Of a stretch of 64,000 nucleotides of DNA, positions 19,345 to 27,524 are shown piece by piece. Position numbers and translations under genes: made by a program. A model generated the notes under the pieces. That model was not told the DNA's origin, did not search any database, and worked only from the letters and a program-made list of their open reading frames with translations. The stretch is from Ignavibacteriales bacterium (GTDB taxonomy: Bacteria > Bacteroidota > Ignavibacteria > Ignavibacteriales > Ignavibacteriaceae): assembly GCA_003538625.1 (NCBI GenBank), contig DPRR01000025.1, forward strand, positions 42,409-106,408, read 5' to 3'. Position 1 is the stretch's first letter. Every line of letters starts with the position of its first letter.

Positions 19345-20724
19345 ATGAAAAAAATCATTTCTATTTTATCAGTCCTTTTAAGTATATCCATTTTCCCGCA
19401 GTCAGATTTTGATTTTGAATTTGACTATGCTCAATTTGCCTATGATTCAACATCCAATTATGTTGAGATTTATTACTCATTTAACCAGGCATCATTAGCA
19501 ATAGGAGTGGAAAACTCAAATGCTAATCTGGAAGGGCTACTTAAAATTTTTATAGCAGATACTGCAACCGGAGATACAATAGTATACAATCAATGGGGAT
19601 TACATTACGACATACAGGATACATCTTTGGTTAGTGGTCAGATTTTAGTAGGATCTTTAGGTTTTATAATTCCTAAGGGTAATTTTGCTTTTGAAGTTTC
19701 GGGTACCGATGTTCATAATCCGGCAAAAAGCAGAGTGATAAAAGAAAATGTTAAAGTGGAACCTTTTTTGCAAAACTCTATGAGCATTAGCGATATAGAA
19801 CTTGCTTCTAAAATGATTCAGGGAAGTGAAAATACAAATTCAGTTTTTTATAAGAACACATATGAAGTTGTTCCAATTCCAAATGTTGTTTTTGGTAAAA
19901 CACAGCCGGCATTGTTTTTTTATACTGAACTTTACAATCTCCAATCCCCACTGCTAAAAAGTGATGTTATTAAAATGAACCAGATGATTTATAATAGTAA
20001 GGGCAAACTCATCAAAGAAAAATCAAAGAACCTCTCCAGAAATTCAGATTCGCGGGTAGAAGTTGGTTCTTATATTTTATCAGATTATCCTACTGATTCT
20101 TATACTCTTGTTATTGTTTTGGTTGACAGTTCTTCTAATACAGGTATAACAACTGCTAAAAAGTTTTTTGTGTATAATCCGGATATTCAGGTAACCGATA
20201 CTTTTGAGGTTTCAACAACTGCTGTATTAAGTTCTACGTTTGGATCAATGTCTGAAGAAGAACTTGATGATCTTTTTGATAAATCAGAATATCTGGCATC
20301 AAAGTCTGAAATTGAAAAATATGAAAGACTTTCAAACGTAGATGGTAAAAGAGAATTTATGTTTGAGTTTTGGAAAACCAAAGATGAAACTTTAGGATCA
20401 ACTCAAAATAAAAACGAATTTTACCGGACTTATCTTCAACGAATTGAGTTAGCTAATCAGAGATTTACTTCTATGGGTAAACAAGGCTGGAAAACTGATA
20501 GAGGAAGAATTTATCTTATTTACGGTGAACCCACAGAAATAGAAAGATATCCTAATGAACTGGAAACCCGGCCTTACGAAATTTGGCACTATAACGAAAT
20601 TGAAGGCGGAGTCTTTTTTATTTTTGCAGATTTAACGGGTTTTTCTGATTATACATTAATCAACTCAACCAAACGTGGTGAGCTTCGGGATGACAATTGG
20701 TCCCGTAGAATTATTATTAGATAA
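19345..20724 (+). CDS. GWxTD domain-containing protein
   Basis: A secreted or periplasmic protein of about 459 residues. The signal peptide is MKKIISILSVLLSISIFPQ. The C-terminal GWxTD domain, found mainly in Bacteroidota, Acidobacteriota and relatives, is identified by GWKTDRGRIYLIYGEPTEIE near residue 381 and the following PYEIWHYNEI segment. Its biochemical role is not established. ATG 19345 is preferred because it starts a standard signal peptide; ATG 19327 or 19330 are alternatives only six or fewer codons upstream. Further upstream lies the terminator, so the transcript must start within or just after it, or read through. A strong terminator follows. Confidence 0.85.
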   Translation: MKKIISILSVLLSISIFPQSDFDFEFDYAQFAYDSTSNYVEIYYSFNQASLAIGVENSNANLEGLLKIFIADTATGDTIVYNQWGLHYDIQDTSLVSGQILVGSLGFIIPKGNFAFEVSGTDVHNPAKSRVIKENVKVEPFLQNSMSISDIELASKMIQGSENTNSVFYKNTYEVVPIPNVVFGKTQPALFFYTELYNLQSPLLKSDVIKMNQMIYNSKGKLIKEKSKNLSRNSDSRVEVGSYILSDYPTDSYTLVIVLVDSSSNTGITTAKKFFVYNPDIQVTDTFEVSTTAVLSSTFGSMSEEELDDLFDKSEYLASKSEIEKYERLSNVDGKREFMFEFWKTKDETLGSTQNKNEFYRTYLQRIELANQRFTSMGKQGWKTDRGRIYLIYGEPTEIERYPNELETRPYEIWHYNEIEGGVFFIFADLTGFSDYTLINSTKRGELRDDNWSRRIIIR

Positions 20725-20732
20725 GAAGTTTT

Positions 20733-20760
20733 TAAGCCTCGAAATATTCGAGGCTTTTTC
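20733..20760 (+). terminator. intrinsic terminator after the GWxTD gene
   Basis: AAGCCTCGAA pairs perfectly with TTCGAGGCTT over a short AT loop, followed by TTTTTC. It closes the surface-protein block. Confidence 0.92.
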
Positions 20761-20825
20761 TTTGATATTTAACAATAATAAATCCGTGCATTTCACTATT
20801 TTTGCATATCTAATTTTAATATCAT

Positions 20826-21695
20826 TTGAAAAACATTTTTGAATACATAATTTTTCTTTCCTTAAGTTATTTCTGTCGATTCCTGGGATTAAATTTATCA
20901 AGAAAATTTTCATCTTTTATAGCATTTTTCTTTTTCTATTTTTTACCTATTCGTAAAGATGTTGTATTTGATAATCTTAAACATGCGTTCCCGGAATTTT
21001 CTGCTGAAAAAATTAAAAGAATAGCCTACGGCAGCTATAAAAATTTTACTATTACTTTAGTTGAGATTTTGTACCTTCCCTGGATGACTGATGCGCAGAT
21101 AAAACAGGTAGTTCACTTTAATAATGTTGATTTGATAACTAAAAGAGAACAGGAAAAAAATGGAGTGATATTGTTATCAGGACATTTTGGAAACTGGGAA
21201 TATTGTGCCATATCCGTGGGAGTTCAACTGAATAAAAAATTATCAGTTATTGTAAAACCACAACGTAATACTTACGTAAACAATTGGATGAACAAAGTTA
21301 GAACACGTTGGACGAATGAAGTGGTACCGTTAGGAGCATCAATTAGAAATGTATATTCAGTTTTACTTAACAAAGGTATTGTTGCAATGGTTGCTGATCA
21401 AAGAGGGCCGGAGGAAAGTATAAAACTGGAATTCTTTGGCAGAAAAACCTCGGTTTATACCGGACCGGCAATTTTATCTCTTAAAATGAATGCACCAATA
21501 ATTTATGGAATTACAGTAAGACAACCTGATTTTTCTTATGATTCTGATATTGTAGAAATTAACAGAGAAAATTTGCCGGAAAATTTTGATGATAAAGTTA
21601 AAGAACTTAGTGAAAGAATGTTAAAATATTTAGAAGATATTATCAGGAAAAATCCTGAGCAGTGGTTTTGGATGCATAAAAGATGGAAACATTAA
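20826..21695 (+). CDS. LpxL/HtrB-family lipid A acyltransferase (lysophospholipid acyltransferase)
   Basis: A 289-residue inner-membrane acyltransferase of the LpxL/HtrB/MsbB family, which adds secondary acyl chains to lipid A precursors. The N-terminal hydrophobic anchor spans about residues 5-38. The catalytic HX4(D/E) motif is visible as HFGNWE near residue 120, followed by a VKPQRNTYVNNWMNKVR substrate segment and ADQRGPEESIKLEFFG near 195. The start appears to be TTG 20826; there is no strong ribosome binding site. A TATTTTTG (20797-20804) fits the Bacteroidota -7 consensus TAnnTTTG but no matching -33 box is seen. The next gene, a heptosyltransferase-like glycosyltransferase, begins 2 bases after its stop, so the pair works in LPS assembly. 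Confidence 0.88.
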   Translation: MKNIFEYIIFLSLSYFCRFLGLNLSRKFSSFIAFFFFYFLPIRKDVVFDNLKHAFPEFSAEKIKRIAYGSYKNFTITLVEILYLPWMTDAQIKQVVHFNNVDLITKREQEKNGVILLSGHFGNWEYCAISVGVQLNKKLSVIVKPQRNTYVNNWMNKVRTRWTNEVVPLGASIRNVYSVLLNKGIVAMVADQRGPEESIKLEFFGRKTSVYTGPAILSLKMNAPIIYGITVRQPDFSYDSDIVEINRENLPENFDDKVKELSERMLKYLEDIIRKNPEQWFWMHKRWKH

Positions 21696-21696
21696 G

Positions 21697-22722
21697 ATGA
21701 ATGACGAAAGGATATTATTTATTCAAACTGCTTTTCCCGGCGATGCAATTTTAACTTTGCCTGCGATACAAGTATTCAAAAGTAAATTTCCAAATAGTGT
21801 TATTGATGTTCTATGTATCCCATCTACAGAAGAGATTTTTAATGCTTCCCCTTATGTAGATAACACTGTTGTCATTGATAAAAAGGGTAAACACAAATCT
21901 TTAATTAACTCTTACAAATTTGTTAAGGAATTAAAAAAAAATAATTATACAAAGTTATACTCTTTGCACAGATCTTTAAGAACATCTTTAATTGTTCTTT
22001 TATTAGAAATTAGGGAATCGTTTGGATTTGATAACTCTGCATTGATGCATGTTTACAAAAATTTAATAGTTTATAATCCATTAAAACATGAAGTGCAGAG
22101 AAATCTTGATTTGATAGGTTTTACATATAATGAAGATAGTTGGAAAATACTACCTGAAGTTAATATTGAAAATCAATCAGTTGAAAAAGTAAATAATTTT
22201 ATAAAAAGGAATGATCTACACGATGGATTTATTGCAGTAGCTCCGGGAAGTATATGGAATACCAAAAAATATCCTGCAGAATATTTTGAAAATATTATTA
22301 ATCATTTTGCCGATAGAAAAAATAAAATTGTATTAATCGGTGGTGAAAATGATAAACAATTATGTGAAAAGATAACGTCCCGATTTTTTAGCAATGTGTT
22401 AAATGCAGCGGATGAATTTTCAATTGTTGAAAGCATACAACTATTAAAAAATGCAAAAATATTATTATCAAATGATAGCGCACCAACCCATATGGGCATG
22501 TGTGCAGATATAAAAGTTTTGACAATTTATTGTTCAACTGTTCCTGAGTTTGGATTTTATCCTTATAATAAAAAAAGTTCTTTTATGAGTTTTAACGATT
22601 TAAAATGTAAACCTTGCGGAATTCATGGTTATGATATTTGTCCGATCAAAACATTTGAATGTGGAAAAAATTTATTACCAGAACAAATAATTTCTAAAAT
22701 GGAGGAAATGTTAAGTGATTGA
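21697..22722 (+). CDS. glycosyltransferase family 9 (heptosyltransferase-like)
   Basis: A 341-residue GT-B fold enzyme resembling ADP-heptose:LPS heptosyltransferases (WaaF/WaaC/WaaQ), which add core sugars to lipid A-Kdo on the cytoplasmic face of the inner membrane. The N-terminal segment ILFIQTAFPGDAILTLPAIQ matches the family acceptor-side motif, and the C-terminal donor-site pattern is seen in APGSIWNTKKYPAEYF, LIGGENDK and LSNDSAPTHMG. The donor sugar could differ from ADP-heptose. It sits between the LpxL-like gene (2-base gap) and the Sua5-like gene (8-base overlap). Confidence 0.87.
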   Translation: MNDERILFIQTAFPGDAILTLPAIQVFKSKFPNSVIDVLCIPSTEEIFNASPYVDNTVVIDKKGKHKSLINSYKFVKELKKNNYTKLYSLHRSLRTSLIVLLLEIRESFGFDNSALMHVYKNLIVYNPLKHEVQRNLDLIGFTYNEDSWKILPEVNIENQSVEKVNNFIKRNDLHDGFIAVAPGSIWNTKKYPAEYFENIINHFADRKNKIVLIGGENDKQLCEKITSRFFSNVLNAADEFSIVESIQLLKNAKILLSNDSAPTHMGMCADIKVLTIYCSTVPEFGFYPYNKKSSFMSFNDLKCKPCGIHGYDICPIKTFECGKNLLPEQIISKMEEMLSD

Positions 22723-23350
22723 CATGAAAAAACACCTGTTAATAAATATTGATGAAAAATTTGAAGAAAGTGTTAAGATTGCCGCCGAATTATTTTTGAC
22801 CGGGTCTGTTTTTATTTATCCAACAGATACTATCTATGGATTTGGTGGTAACCCCTTTAATGAAACTGCCATTAAAAAGATTAGTGAAATTAAAGGCAAG
22901 ATTAATTGGAGACGTTATATATTTCTTATTTCTGATCTTGAAATTTTAAAAAGTTATGCAGATATAACTTCTGAAAGATATCTGGATTTTCTTTTATCAA
23001 TCTGGCCAAATCCGGTTTCAGTCATTCTAAAACTTAACAATAAATATCAGGAATTGCTCAAATCTGAAACAGGTGCTTTTAGAATTCCGAACCATAGGTT
23101 TTGTTTAAAATTAATTAATGAATTAAAGATGCCTTTAGTATCAACCAGCGTTAACAGAACAGGAAATGAGCCAATGAATGATCCATCGCAGATTATTCAG
23201 GAGTTTGCCAGCGAAGTAGATGCGATATTTTATTCTGATAAGAAATCATTTTTTGAGGCATCAACACTTATAGATTTAAGTAAAGACGAGCCTGTTCTAG
23301 TCCGGGAGGGCAGAATTAAATTTGTAGAATTAATGAAAAAGCTAAATTAG
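22715..23350 (+). CDS. L-threonylcarbamoyladenylate synthase (Sua5/YciO/YrdC family)
   Basis: This 211-residue YrdC-domain protein should form threonylcarbamoyl-AMP from threonine, bicarbonate and ATP for the t6A37 modification of ANN-decoding tRNAs. Signatures are FIYPTDTIYGFGGNPFNE near residues 31-48, the K-rich KISEIKGK segment near 54, and STSVNRTGNEP near 147. It has no C-terminal Sua5 domain. GTG 22715 is chosen because GGAGGA at 22701-22706 is 8 bases upstream, whereas ATG 22724 would be too far. It overlaps the preceding gene by 8 bases. A YciO-like paralogue of uncertain function is the main alternative. Confidence 0.85.
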   Translation: MIDMKKHLLINIDEKFEESVKIAAELFLTGSVFIYPTDTIYGFGGNPFNETAIKKISEIKGKINWRRYIFLISDLEILKSYADITSERYLDFLLSIWPNPVSVILKLNNKYQELLKSETGAFRIPNHRFCLKLINELKMPLVSTSVNRTGNEPMNDPSQIIQEFASEVDAIFYSDKKSFFEASTLIDLSKDEPVLVREGRIKFVELMKKLN

Positions 23351-23374
23351 ATTAAAGATTATACTTAGAATAAA

Positions 23375-24193
23375 ATGATGAAGATTAAAAAATTAAAAAA
23401 ATTTTCGGTTGTTGTAGTTCCGGAAGAAACAGCTAATGCTCCGCGCTCAATAAAGATTTCATTTGCTAAGTTGATGACGTACATTGGAATATACAGTCTT
23501 TTAATTTTCTTACTTGGATTTTATGTTATCAGTTTTACGCCGCTTAGCGAAATGCTGTTTCCTTATTCATTACGTTTAACTGATTCAGATAAAAAGAAAG
23601 TAGAAATTTTAAATAACAAAGTAATATTTCTTGCAAAAGAAATTGAATCATTAAAATCTGTTAACCATCGGTTAAAATTTGCTATTATGTTGGGTGATTC
23701 AACTCTACTTGATAAACCGGTTGAAAAGAAAGATACATTGGCTGGCAAACTGCCGATGGATGGAAATATTTTAAGTGCTTTCTTAAAGTTTTTTGATAAA
23801 TTATTGCAGAATCAAAACGAAGAAATTTCCTTTGTACCTCCTGCTGAAGGATTCATAAGTAAATCTTTTGAACCTAAACGTGGACATTTTGGTAACGATT
23901 ATGCAATGAAAGAAAACAGTCCTATATTTGCATCAGCCGGCGGATATGTGGTGTTTTCTGATTACACTGCAGGTTATGGATATACAATTATAATTAATCA
24001 TACAGAAAATTATATTACAAAGTATATGCATTGTGCATCACTAATTAAAAAAGAAGGAGACTTTGTAAAGCAGGGTGAGTTGATTGCATTAAGCGGAAAC
24101 TCAGGGACTGAATCTACTGGTCCACATCTTCATTTTGAAATTTGGAAAGATGGAAAACCAATTGATCCGGCAAAAGTTTTAATTAAATTTTAG
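23375..24193 (+). CDS. M23 family peptidase, membrane-anchored
   Basis: A 272-residue LytM-type metallopeptidase. A short cytoplasmic N-terminus and a transmembrane helix (about residues 36-58) are followed by a coiled-coil-like stretch (residues 68-100) and the M23 domain from about 160. The zinc site shows HFGNDYA near residue 169 (the HxxxD ligand pair) and HLHFE near 250. The enzyme should hydrolyse peptide bonds in peptidoglycan cross-bridges in the periplasm. The bactofilin gene follows after 10 bases, an association known in several phyla, where bactofilins position M23 endopeptidases to control cell shape. That coupling is inferred here. Confidence 0.9.
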   Translation: MMKIKKLKKFSVVVVPEETANAPRSIKISFAKLMTYIGIYSLLIFLLGFYVISFTPLSEMLFPYSLRLTDSDKKKVEILNNKVIFLAKEIESLKSVNHRLKFAIMLGDSTLLDKPVEKKDTLAGKLPMDGNILSAFLKFFDKLLQNQNEEISFVPPAEGFISKSFEPKRGHFGNDYAMKENSPIFASAGGYVVFSDYTAGYGYTIIINHTENYITKYMHCASLIKKEGDFVKQGELIALSGNSGTESTGPHLHFEIWKDGKPIDPAKVLIKF

Positions 24194-24203
24194 GAGTCTT
24201 ATT

Positions 24204-24581
24204 TTGAAAACTAAATCAAACGGGAGCTCTATGGAAGAAGTAACAATTATTAGCAGTGGTGTTGTTATCGAAGGAAAAGTTTCAAGTAATGGTAATGTCC
24301 GTGTGGACGGAAATATCAAAGGAGATATAACTGCTCAGGGAAATCTTACAGTGGGAGAGCACGGAAGTATACAGGGACAACTGACAGGCGAAACTGTTTC
24401 AATCGGTGGTAAAGTTGAAGGGACAGTTAATGCCAAAGAAAAACTTGTGTTGGAATCAAAAGCAATTTTGAAAGGTGATTTGTTAACAAAAATTCTGGTT
24501 GTTGAAGCAGGTGCTATTTTTGAAGGGAAAAGTTCTATGAGCGGCCAGCCTTCATTCAAGCCTGTTAACAAAGGAGAGTAG
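24204..24581 (+). CDS. bactofilin (polymer-forming cytoskeletal protein)
   Basis: A 125-residue bactofilin. The glycine-rich beta-helix core (SSGVVIEGKVSSNGNVRVDG, then GDITAQGNLTVGEHGSIQG and repeats) covers residues ~16-105, with short polar tails. Bactofilins polymerise without nucleotide beneath the membrane and scaffold cell-wall enzymes. The start is TTG 24204, supported by AGGAG at 24192-24196, which overlaps the stop codon of the M23 gene; the two are translationally linked. AtpZ follows after one base, so this transcript may run into the ATP synthase operon. Confidence 0.92.
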   Translation: MKTKSNGSSMEEVTIISSGVVIEGKVSSNGNVRVDGNIKGDITAQGNLTVGEHGSIQGQLTGETVSIGGKVEGTVNAKEKLVLESKAILKGDLLTKILVVEAGAIFEGKSSMSGQPSFKPVNKGE

Positions 24582-24582
24582 A

Positions 24583-24843
24583 ATGGAGCATAAACCGGAA
24601 GATGATTCCGGGTTTGCTAAATCAATGCGGGATGTAGGTCCTTATCTTGGGTTAGGGCTGCAGCTTGCGGTAACAATTGTCGCTTCAGTTTTAATAGGCA
24701 GCTGGCTTGATGATAAATTTCGTCAGAATTACATATTTACTTTGATACTTGGATTTTTAGGAATTGGAATAGGACTTTATAATTTAATTAAGACTGTTAG
24801 CTACTTGGAAAAACGAAGTAAAACTAAGGATGAAAAAAAATAG
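24583..24843 (+). CDS. AtpZ/AtpI-family protein
   Basis: An 86-residue protein with two transmembrane helices (about residues 20-43 and 48-67) and the family pattern LGLGLQLAVTIVASVLIGSWLDDKF. AtpZ/AtpI proteins sit before F-type ATP synthase genes and have been implicated in c-ring assembly and Mg or Ca transport. It begins one base after the bactofilin stop codon and overlaps the next gene by 14 bases, so it is the head of the atp operon. Confidence 0.85.
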   Translation: MEHKPEDDSGFAKSMRDVGPYLGLGLQLAVTIVASVLIGSWLDDKFRQNYIFTLILGFLGIGIGLYNLIKTVSYLEKRSKTKDEKK

Positions 24844-25228
24844 AATATTTTACTTTTTTAGCATCATCCCAATTGTTTTTTTCTTTGGAATTTTATTTTT
24901 ATACGTCTCAAAAAATATAGATCCGGATAATTTCTTTAGTCTCTTTTATGGCTTCATCTTTTCTTCAATTAATTTCTTTACAGGTGTTTTAGCGATCCAA
25001 TTCGGGTTTGAAAAAACCGATAAAATGTTCTTAATTATAGTGTTTGGAGGACTTGTAGCCAGATTTGTGTTGATGTTTGTACTGATTGTTATAGCACTAA
25101 AATTCTTGTTTGTTAGACCCAATTCTTTTATCTTTACAACCTTTATTTTCTATTTCTACTATCTCATAGTAGAGATTTACATACTAACGCAAAAAAAGAA
25201 TATAATAATCAAGACAAACAATGATTGA
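24830..25228 (+). CDS. four-helix membrane protein in the AtpI position
   Basis: A 132-residue protein made almost entirely of four transmembrane helices (about residues 4-24, 33-52, 65-92, 100-122). It overlaps the AtpZ-like gene by 14 bases and atpB by 8 bases, so it is translationally coupled within the atp operon. Its position and size match the poorly conserved AtpI/ATP synthase subunit I proteins, but sequence similarity is too weak to be sure by eye. Phe-rich composition is notable. Confidence 0.7.
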   Translation: MKKNRIFYFFSIIPIVFFFGILFLYVSKNIDPDNFFSLFYGFIFSSINFFTGVLAIQFGFEKTDKMFLIIVFGGLVARFVLMFVLIVIALKFLFVRPNSFIFTTFIFYFYYLIVEIYILTQKKNIIIKTNND

Positions 25229-26063
25229 TTCGACTTCAACACAAATAATTGTTGATAGCCTCAAAACTACCAAGGCCGCATCCGGAAGTGATTGGATTCT
25301 CCATCATGTAATGGACGGAAATTATCTTGATTTTTCACCTTTTTTCAAGTTATATCTTCCGCATTTTGAACTTTTTGGTTTGGATCTATCCATAACACGG
25401 CATGTTATTTTTATGTGGCTTGGATCGCTCTTACTTTTTATTGTAATGACAAGAGTTGCTAAAGCATACAAATCATCAATGGTTCCAAAGGGATTTACAA
25501 ATTTTTGGGAAATATTTATAGTTTTTGTGCGCGATGAAATTGCCAAACCAACTATTGGAAAAGGATTTGAGAAGTTTTTACCATATCTGTTAACTGCCTT
25601 TTTCTTTATTCTTTTTGGAAACTTTTTAGGATTGGTGCCATTCTCAGCTACATTTACAAGTAATATAGCCGTAACCGCTGTAATGGCTATCTTTTCATTT
25701 ATTGTAACTCAGTATGGTGGAATGCGCAGCAATGGTGCTTTTGGTTACTTCAAAGGATTAATTCCACACGGTGTACCAATTTTATTATTGCCAATTATGA
25801 TCGTGGTTGAGTTTTTAGGATTACTGACAAAACCGTTTGCCTTGGCTATTCGTCTTTTTGCAAACATGACAGCAGGACATATAGTTGTGTATGCTTTAAT
25901 AAGTTTAATATTTGTTATGCAAAATGTTGCCTGGGCAGGTTTAGCGATTCCAATGGCGTTATTTATTTATTCACTTGAGATATTAGTTGCCTTATTACAG
26001 GCATATATTTTTACAATTCTGTCCGGATTATTTATAGGCATGGCAGTTCATCAAGAACATTAA
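25221..26063 (+). CDS. atpB: F0F1 ATP synthase subunit A
   Basis: The 280-residue stator subunit a of the F0 motor forms the proton half-channels. It has several transmembrane segments; the essential arginine is in LAIRLFANMTAGH (R near residue 210), and EILVALLQAYIFTILSGLFIG forms the last helices. A periplasmic N-terminal extension of about 50 residues is typical of Bacteroidota and Chlorobi homologues. It overlaps the upstream AtpI-like gene by 8 bases. Confidence 0.97.
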   Translation: MIDSTSTQIIVDSLKTTKAASGSDWILHHVMDGNYLDFSPFFKLYLPHFELFGLDLSITRHVIFMWLGSLLLFIVMTRVAKAYKSSMVPKGFTNFWEIFIVFVRDEIAKPTIGKGFEKFLPYLLTAFFFILFGNFLGLVPFSATFTSNIAVTAVMAIFSFIVTQYGGMRSNGAFGYFKGLIPHGVPILLLPIMIVVEFLGLLTKPFALAIRLFANMTAGHIVVYALISLIFVMQNVAWAGLAIPMALFIYSLEILVALLQAYIFTILSGLFIGMAVHQEH

Positions 26064-26105
26064 GAAAACAATAAAAATAATGAATCTAACAAAAGGAGAA
26101 AATTA

Positions 26106-26324
26106 ATGGAATTTGCAAGTTTAGCTGCTGGTATTGGCGCTGGATTAACAATCATCGGAGGTGCTTTAGGTATTGGTAAGTTAGCTGCTTCTGCAATGGA
26201 TGCGAGTGGAAGACAACCAGAAGCTGCCGGAACAATAAGAACCTCTATGATTATCGCTGCTGCGTTAATTGAAGGTATCTCACTTTTCGCATTGGTTATC
26301 TGCTTTATATTAGCCGGTAAGTAA
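26106..26324 (+). CDS. atpE: F0F1 ATP synthase subunit C
   Basis: A 72-residue two-helix hairpin proteolipid that forms the rotor ring. The ion-binding carboxylate is E56 in ALIEGISLF, and the polar loop contains SGRQPEA (residues 34-40). The residues after E56 are GIS rather than the (S/T)-containing EST/ETT pattern of Na-coupled rings, and no helix-1 Gln is present, so proton coupling is likely. AAAAGGAG lies just upstream of the ATG, one of the strongest ribosome binding sites in the operon, consistent with the high copy number of subunit c. Confidence 0.96.
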   Translation: MEFASLAAGIGAGLTIIGGALGIGKLAASAMDASGRQPEAAGTIRTSMIIAAALIEGISLFALVICFILAGK

Positions 26325-26382
26325 TTAGTTAAACGGAGTGTAAAGTGCACTCCTTTTTAATAACAATTTTAACAATAAGATT

Positions 26383-26937
26383 ATGATTGCAAATAGTACA
26401 TTTGCTTTTCTTGCTCTGGTTGTATCTGAATCAGAAAGCGGCGGCGGTGGATTACTTTCCGTTAATGGCGGTTTAGCATTCTGGACTTCGCTGACCTTTA
26501 TTTTGCTTTTGATTCTTCTTACAAGATTTGCCTGGAAACCGATTTTATCTGCATTAAAACAAAGAGAAGATGCAATAAAAGATTCACTCGAGCAGGCAGA
26601 AAAAGCTAAAGATGAAGCAAAACAAATTTTGGCCCAAAATCAAAATAGCTTATCGAAAGCTGAAGATGAATCTAAAAAGATTATTGAGCAAAGCAGATTA
26701 TTTGCCCAAAATCTTAAAGATCAGATGATTAAGGATAGTAAGGAAGAGGCTAAAAAATTGATTGAAGAAGCTGCTGCAGAAATCGATCGAAAAAAGAATG
26801 CTGCGTTTGATGAATTAAAAAATCAAATTGCAGAAATTTCTGTTCAGGCTGCTGAAAAGATTTTAAAAGAAAATCTTGATGCTGAAAAGAACAGGAAAAT
26901 AGTTGATAAGTATATAAACGAGATATCAAAAAATTAA
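26383..26937 (+). CDS. atpF: F0F1 ATP synthase subunit B
   Basis: A 184-residue peripheral-stalk subunit. A transmembrane helix at about residues 28-48 (FWTSLTFILLLILLTRFAWKPI) is followed by a long charged coiled coil with QREDAIKDSLEQAEKAKDEA. The N-terminus preceding the helix is longer than in E. coli and contains a GGGG run near residue 21; the true start could be slightly downstream, but no better ATG precedes the helix. atpH begins 2 bases after its stop. Confidence 0.94.
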   Translation: MIANSTFAFLALVVSESESGGGGLLSVNGGLAFWTSLTFILLLILLTRFAWKPILSALKQREDAIKDSLEQAEKAKDEAKQILAQNQNSLSKAEDESKKIIEQSRLFAQNLKDQMIKDSKEEAKKLIEEAAAEIDRKKNAAFDELKNQIAEISVQAAEKILKENLDAEKNRKIVDKYINEISKN

Positions 26938-26939
26938 TC

Positions 26940-27494
26940 ATGGCTTCATCAAAAGTTGCAAATAGATATGCTCAATCTTTTATTGATACCTCTGTTGAGA
27001 AAAATATTCTTGCTAGGGTAACCAATGATTTTGATTTGGTATATCAAAGTCTGATCAAAAGTCGTGAACTGTTAAGAGCATTTAAAAGTCCTATAATCAA
27101 AAAAGAAACCAAGCAATCAATACTTGCAGAAGTTTTTGGAAAATTAATTAGCAAAGACAGCCTGGACTTTTTGAATTTTGTTATTGAAAAGGGTAGAGAA
27201 GAACTGTTTGTTGAAATATTAGAAAAGTTTGAAAGTTTAAAAGATGAACACATTGGTGCTGTAAAGGTTAATGTTATTACTGCATTTGATTTTAGTGATG
27301 ACCAAAAAATTAAACTACAGCAAAAATTTGAATCTCATTTAAAAAAGAGTGCTCGCTTAACTTTTAAAGTTGATCAAAATATTATAGGCGGATTTATAGC
27401 TAAAGTTGGTGATACAGTATATAACGCCTCGATGCTTCATCAACTGGGATTATTAAGAAAACAATTATTGCAACACGGCATTACATTAAATTAA
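26940..27494 (+). CDS. atpH: F0F1 ATP synthase subunit delta
   Basis: The 184-residue OSCP/delta subunit connects the peripheral stalk to the alpha3beta3 head. The N-terminal six-helix domain begins KVANRYAQSFIDTSVEK, and the C-terminal segment GGFIAKVGDTVYNASMLHQL is the family signature. It lies 2 bases after atpF and 30 bases before atpA. Confidence 0.94.
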   Translation: MASSKVANRYAQSFIDTSVEKNILARVTNDFDLVYQSLIKSRELLRAFKSPIIKKETKQSILAEVFGKLISKDSLDFLNFVIEKGREELFVEILEKFESLKDEHIGAVKVNVITAFDFSDDQKIKLQQKFESHLKKSARLTFKVDQNIIGGFIAKVGDTVYNASMLHQLGLLRKQLLQHGITLN

Positions 27495-27524
27495 TTCAAA
27501 GGAATTTAATAAAGGAAATTACAA

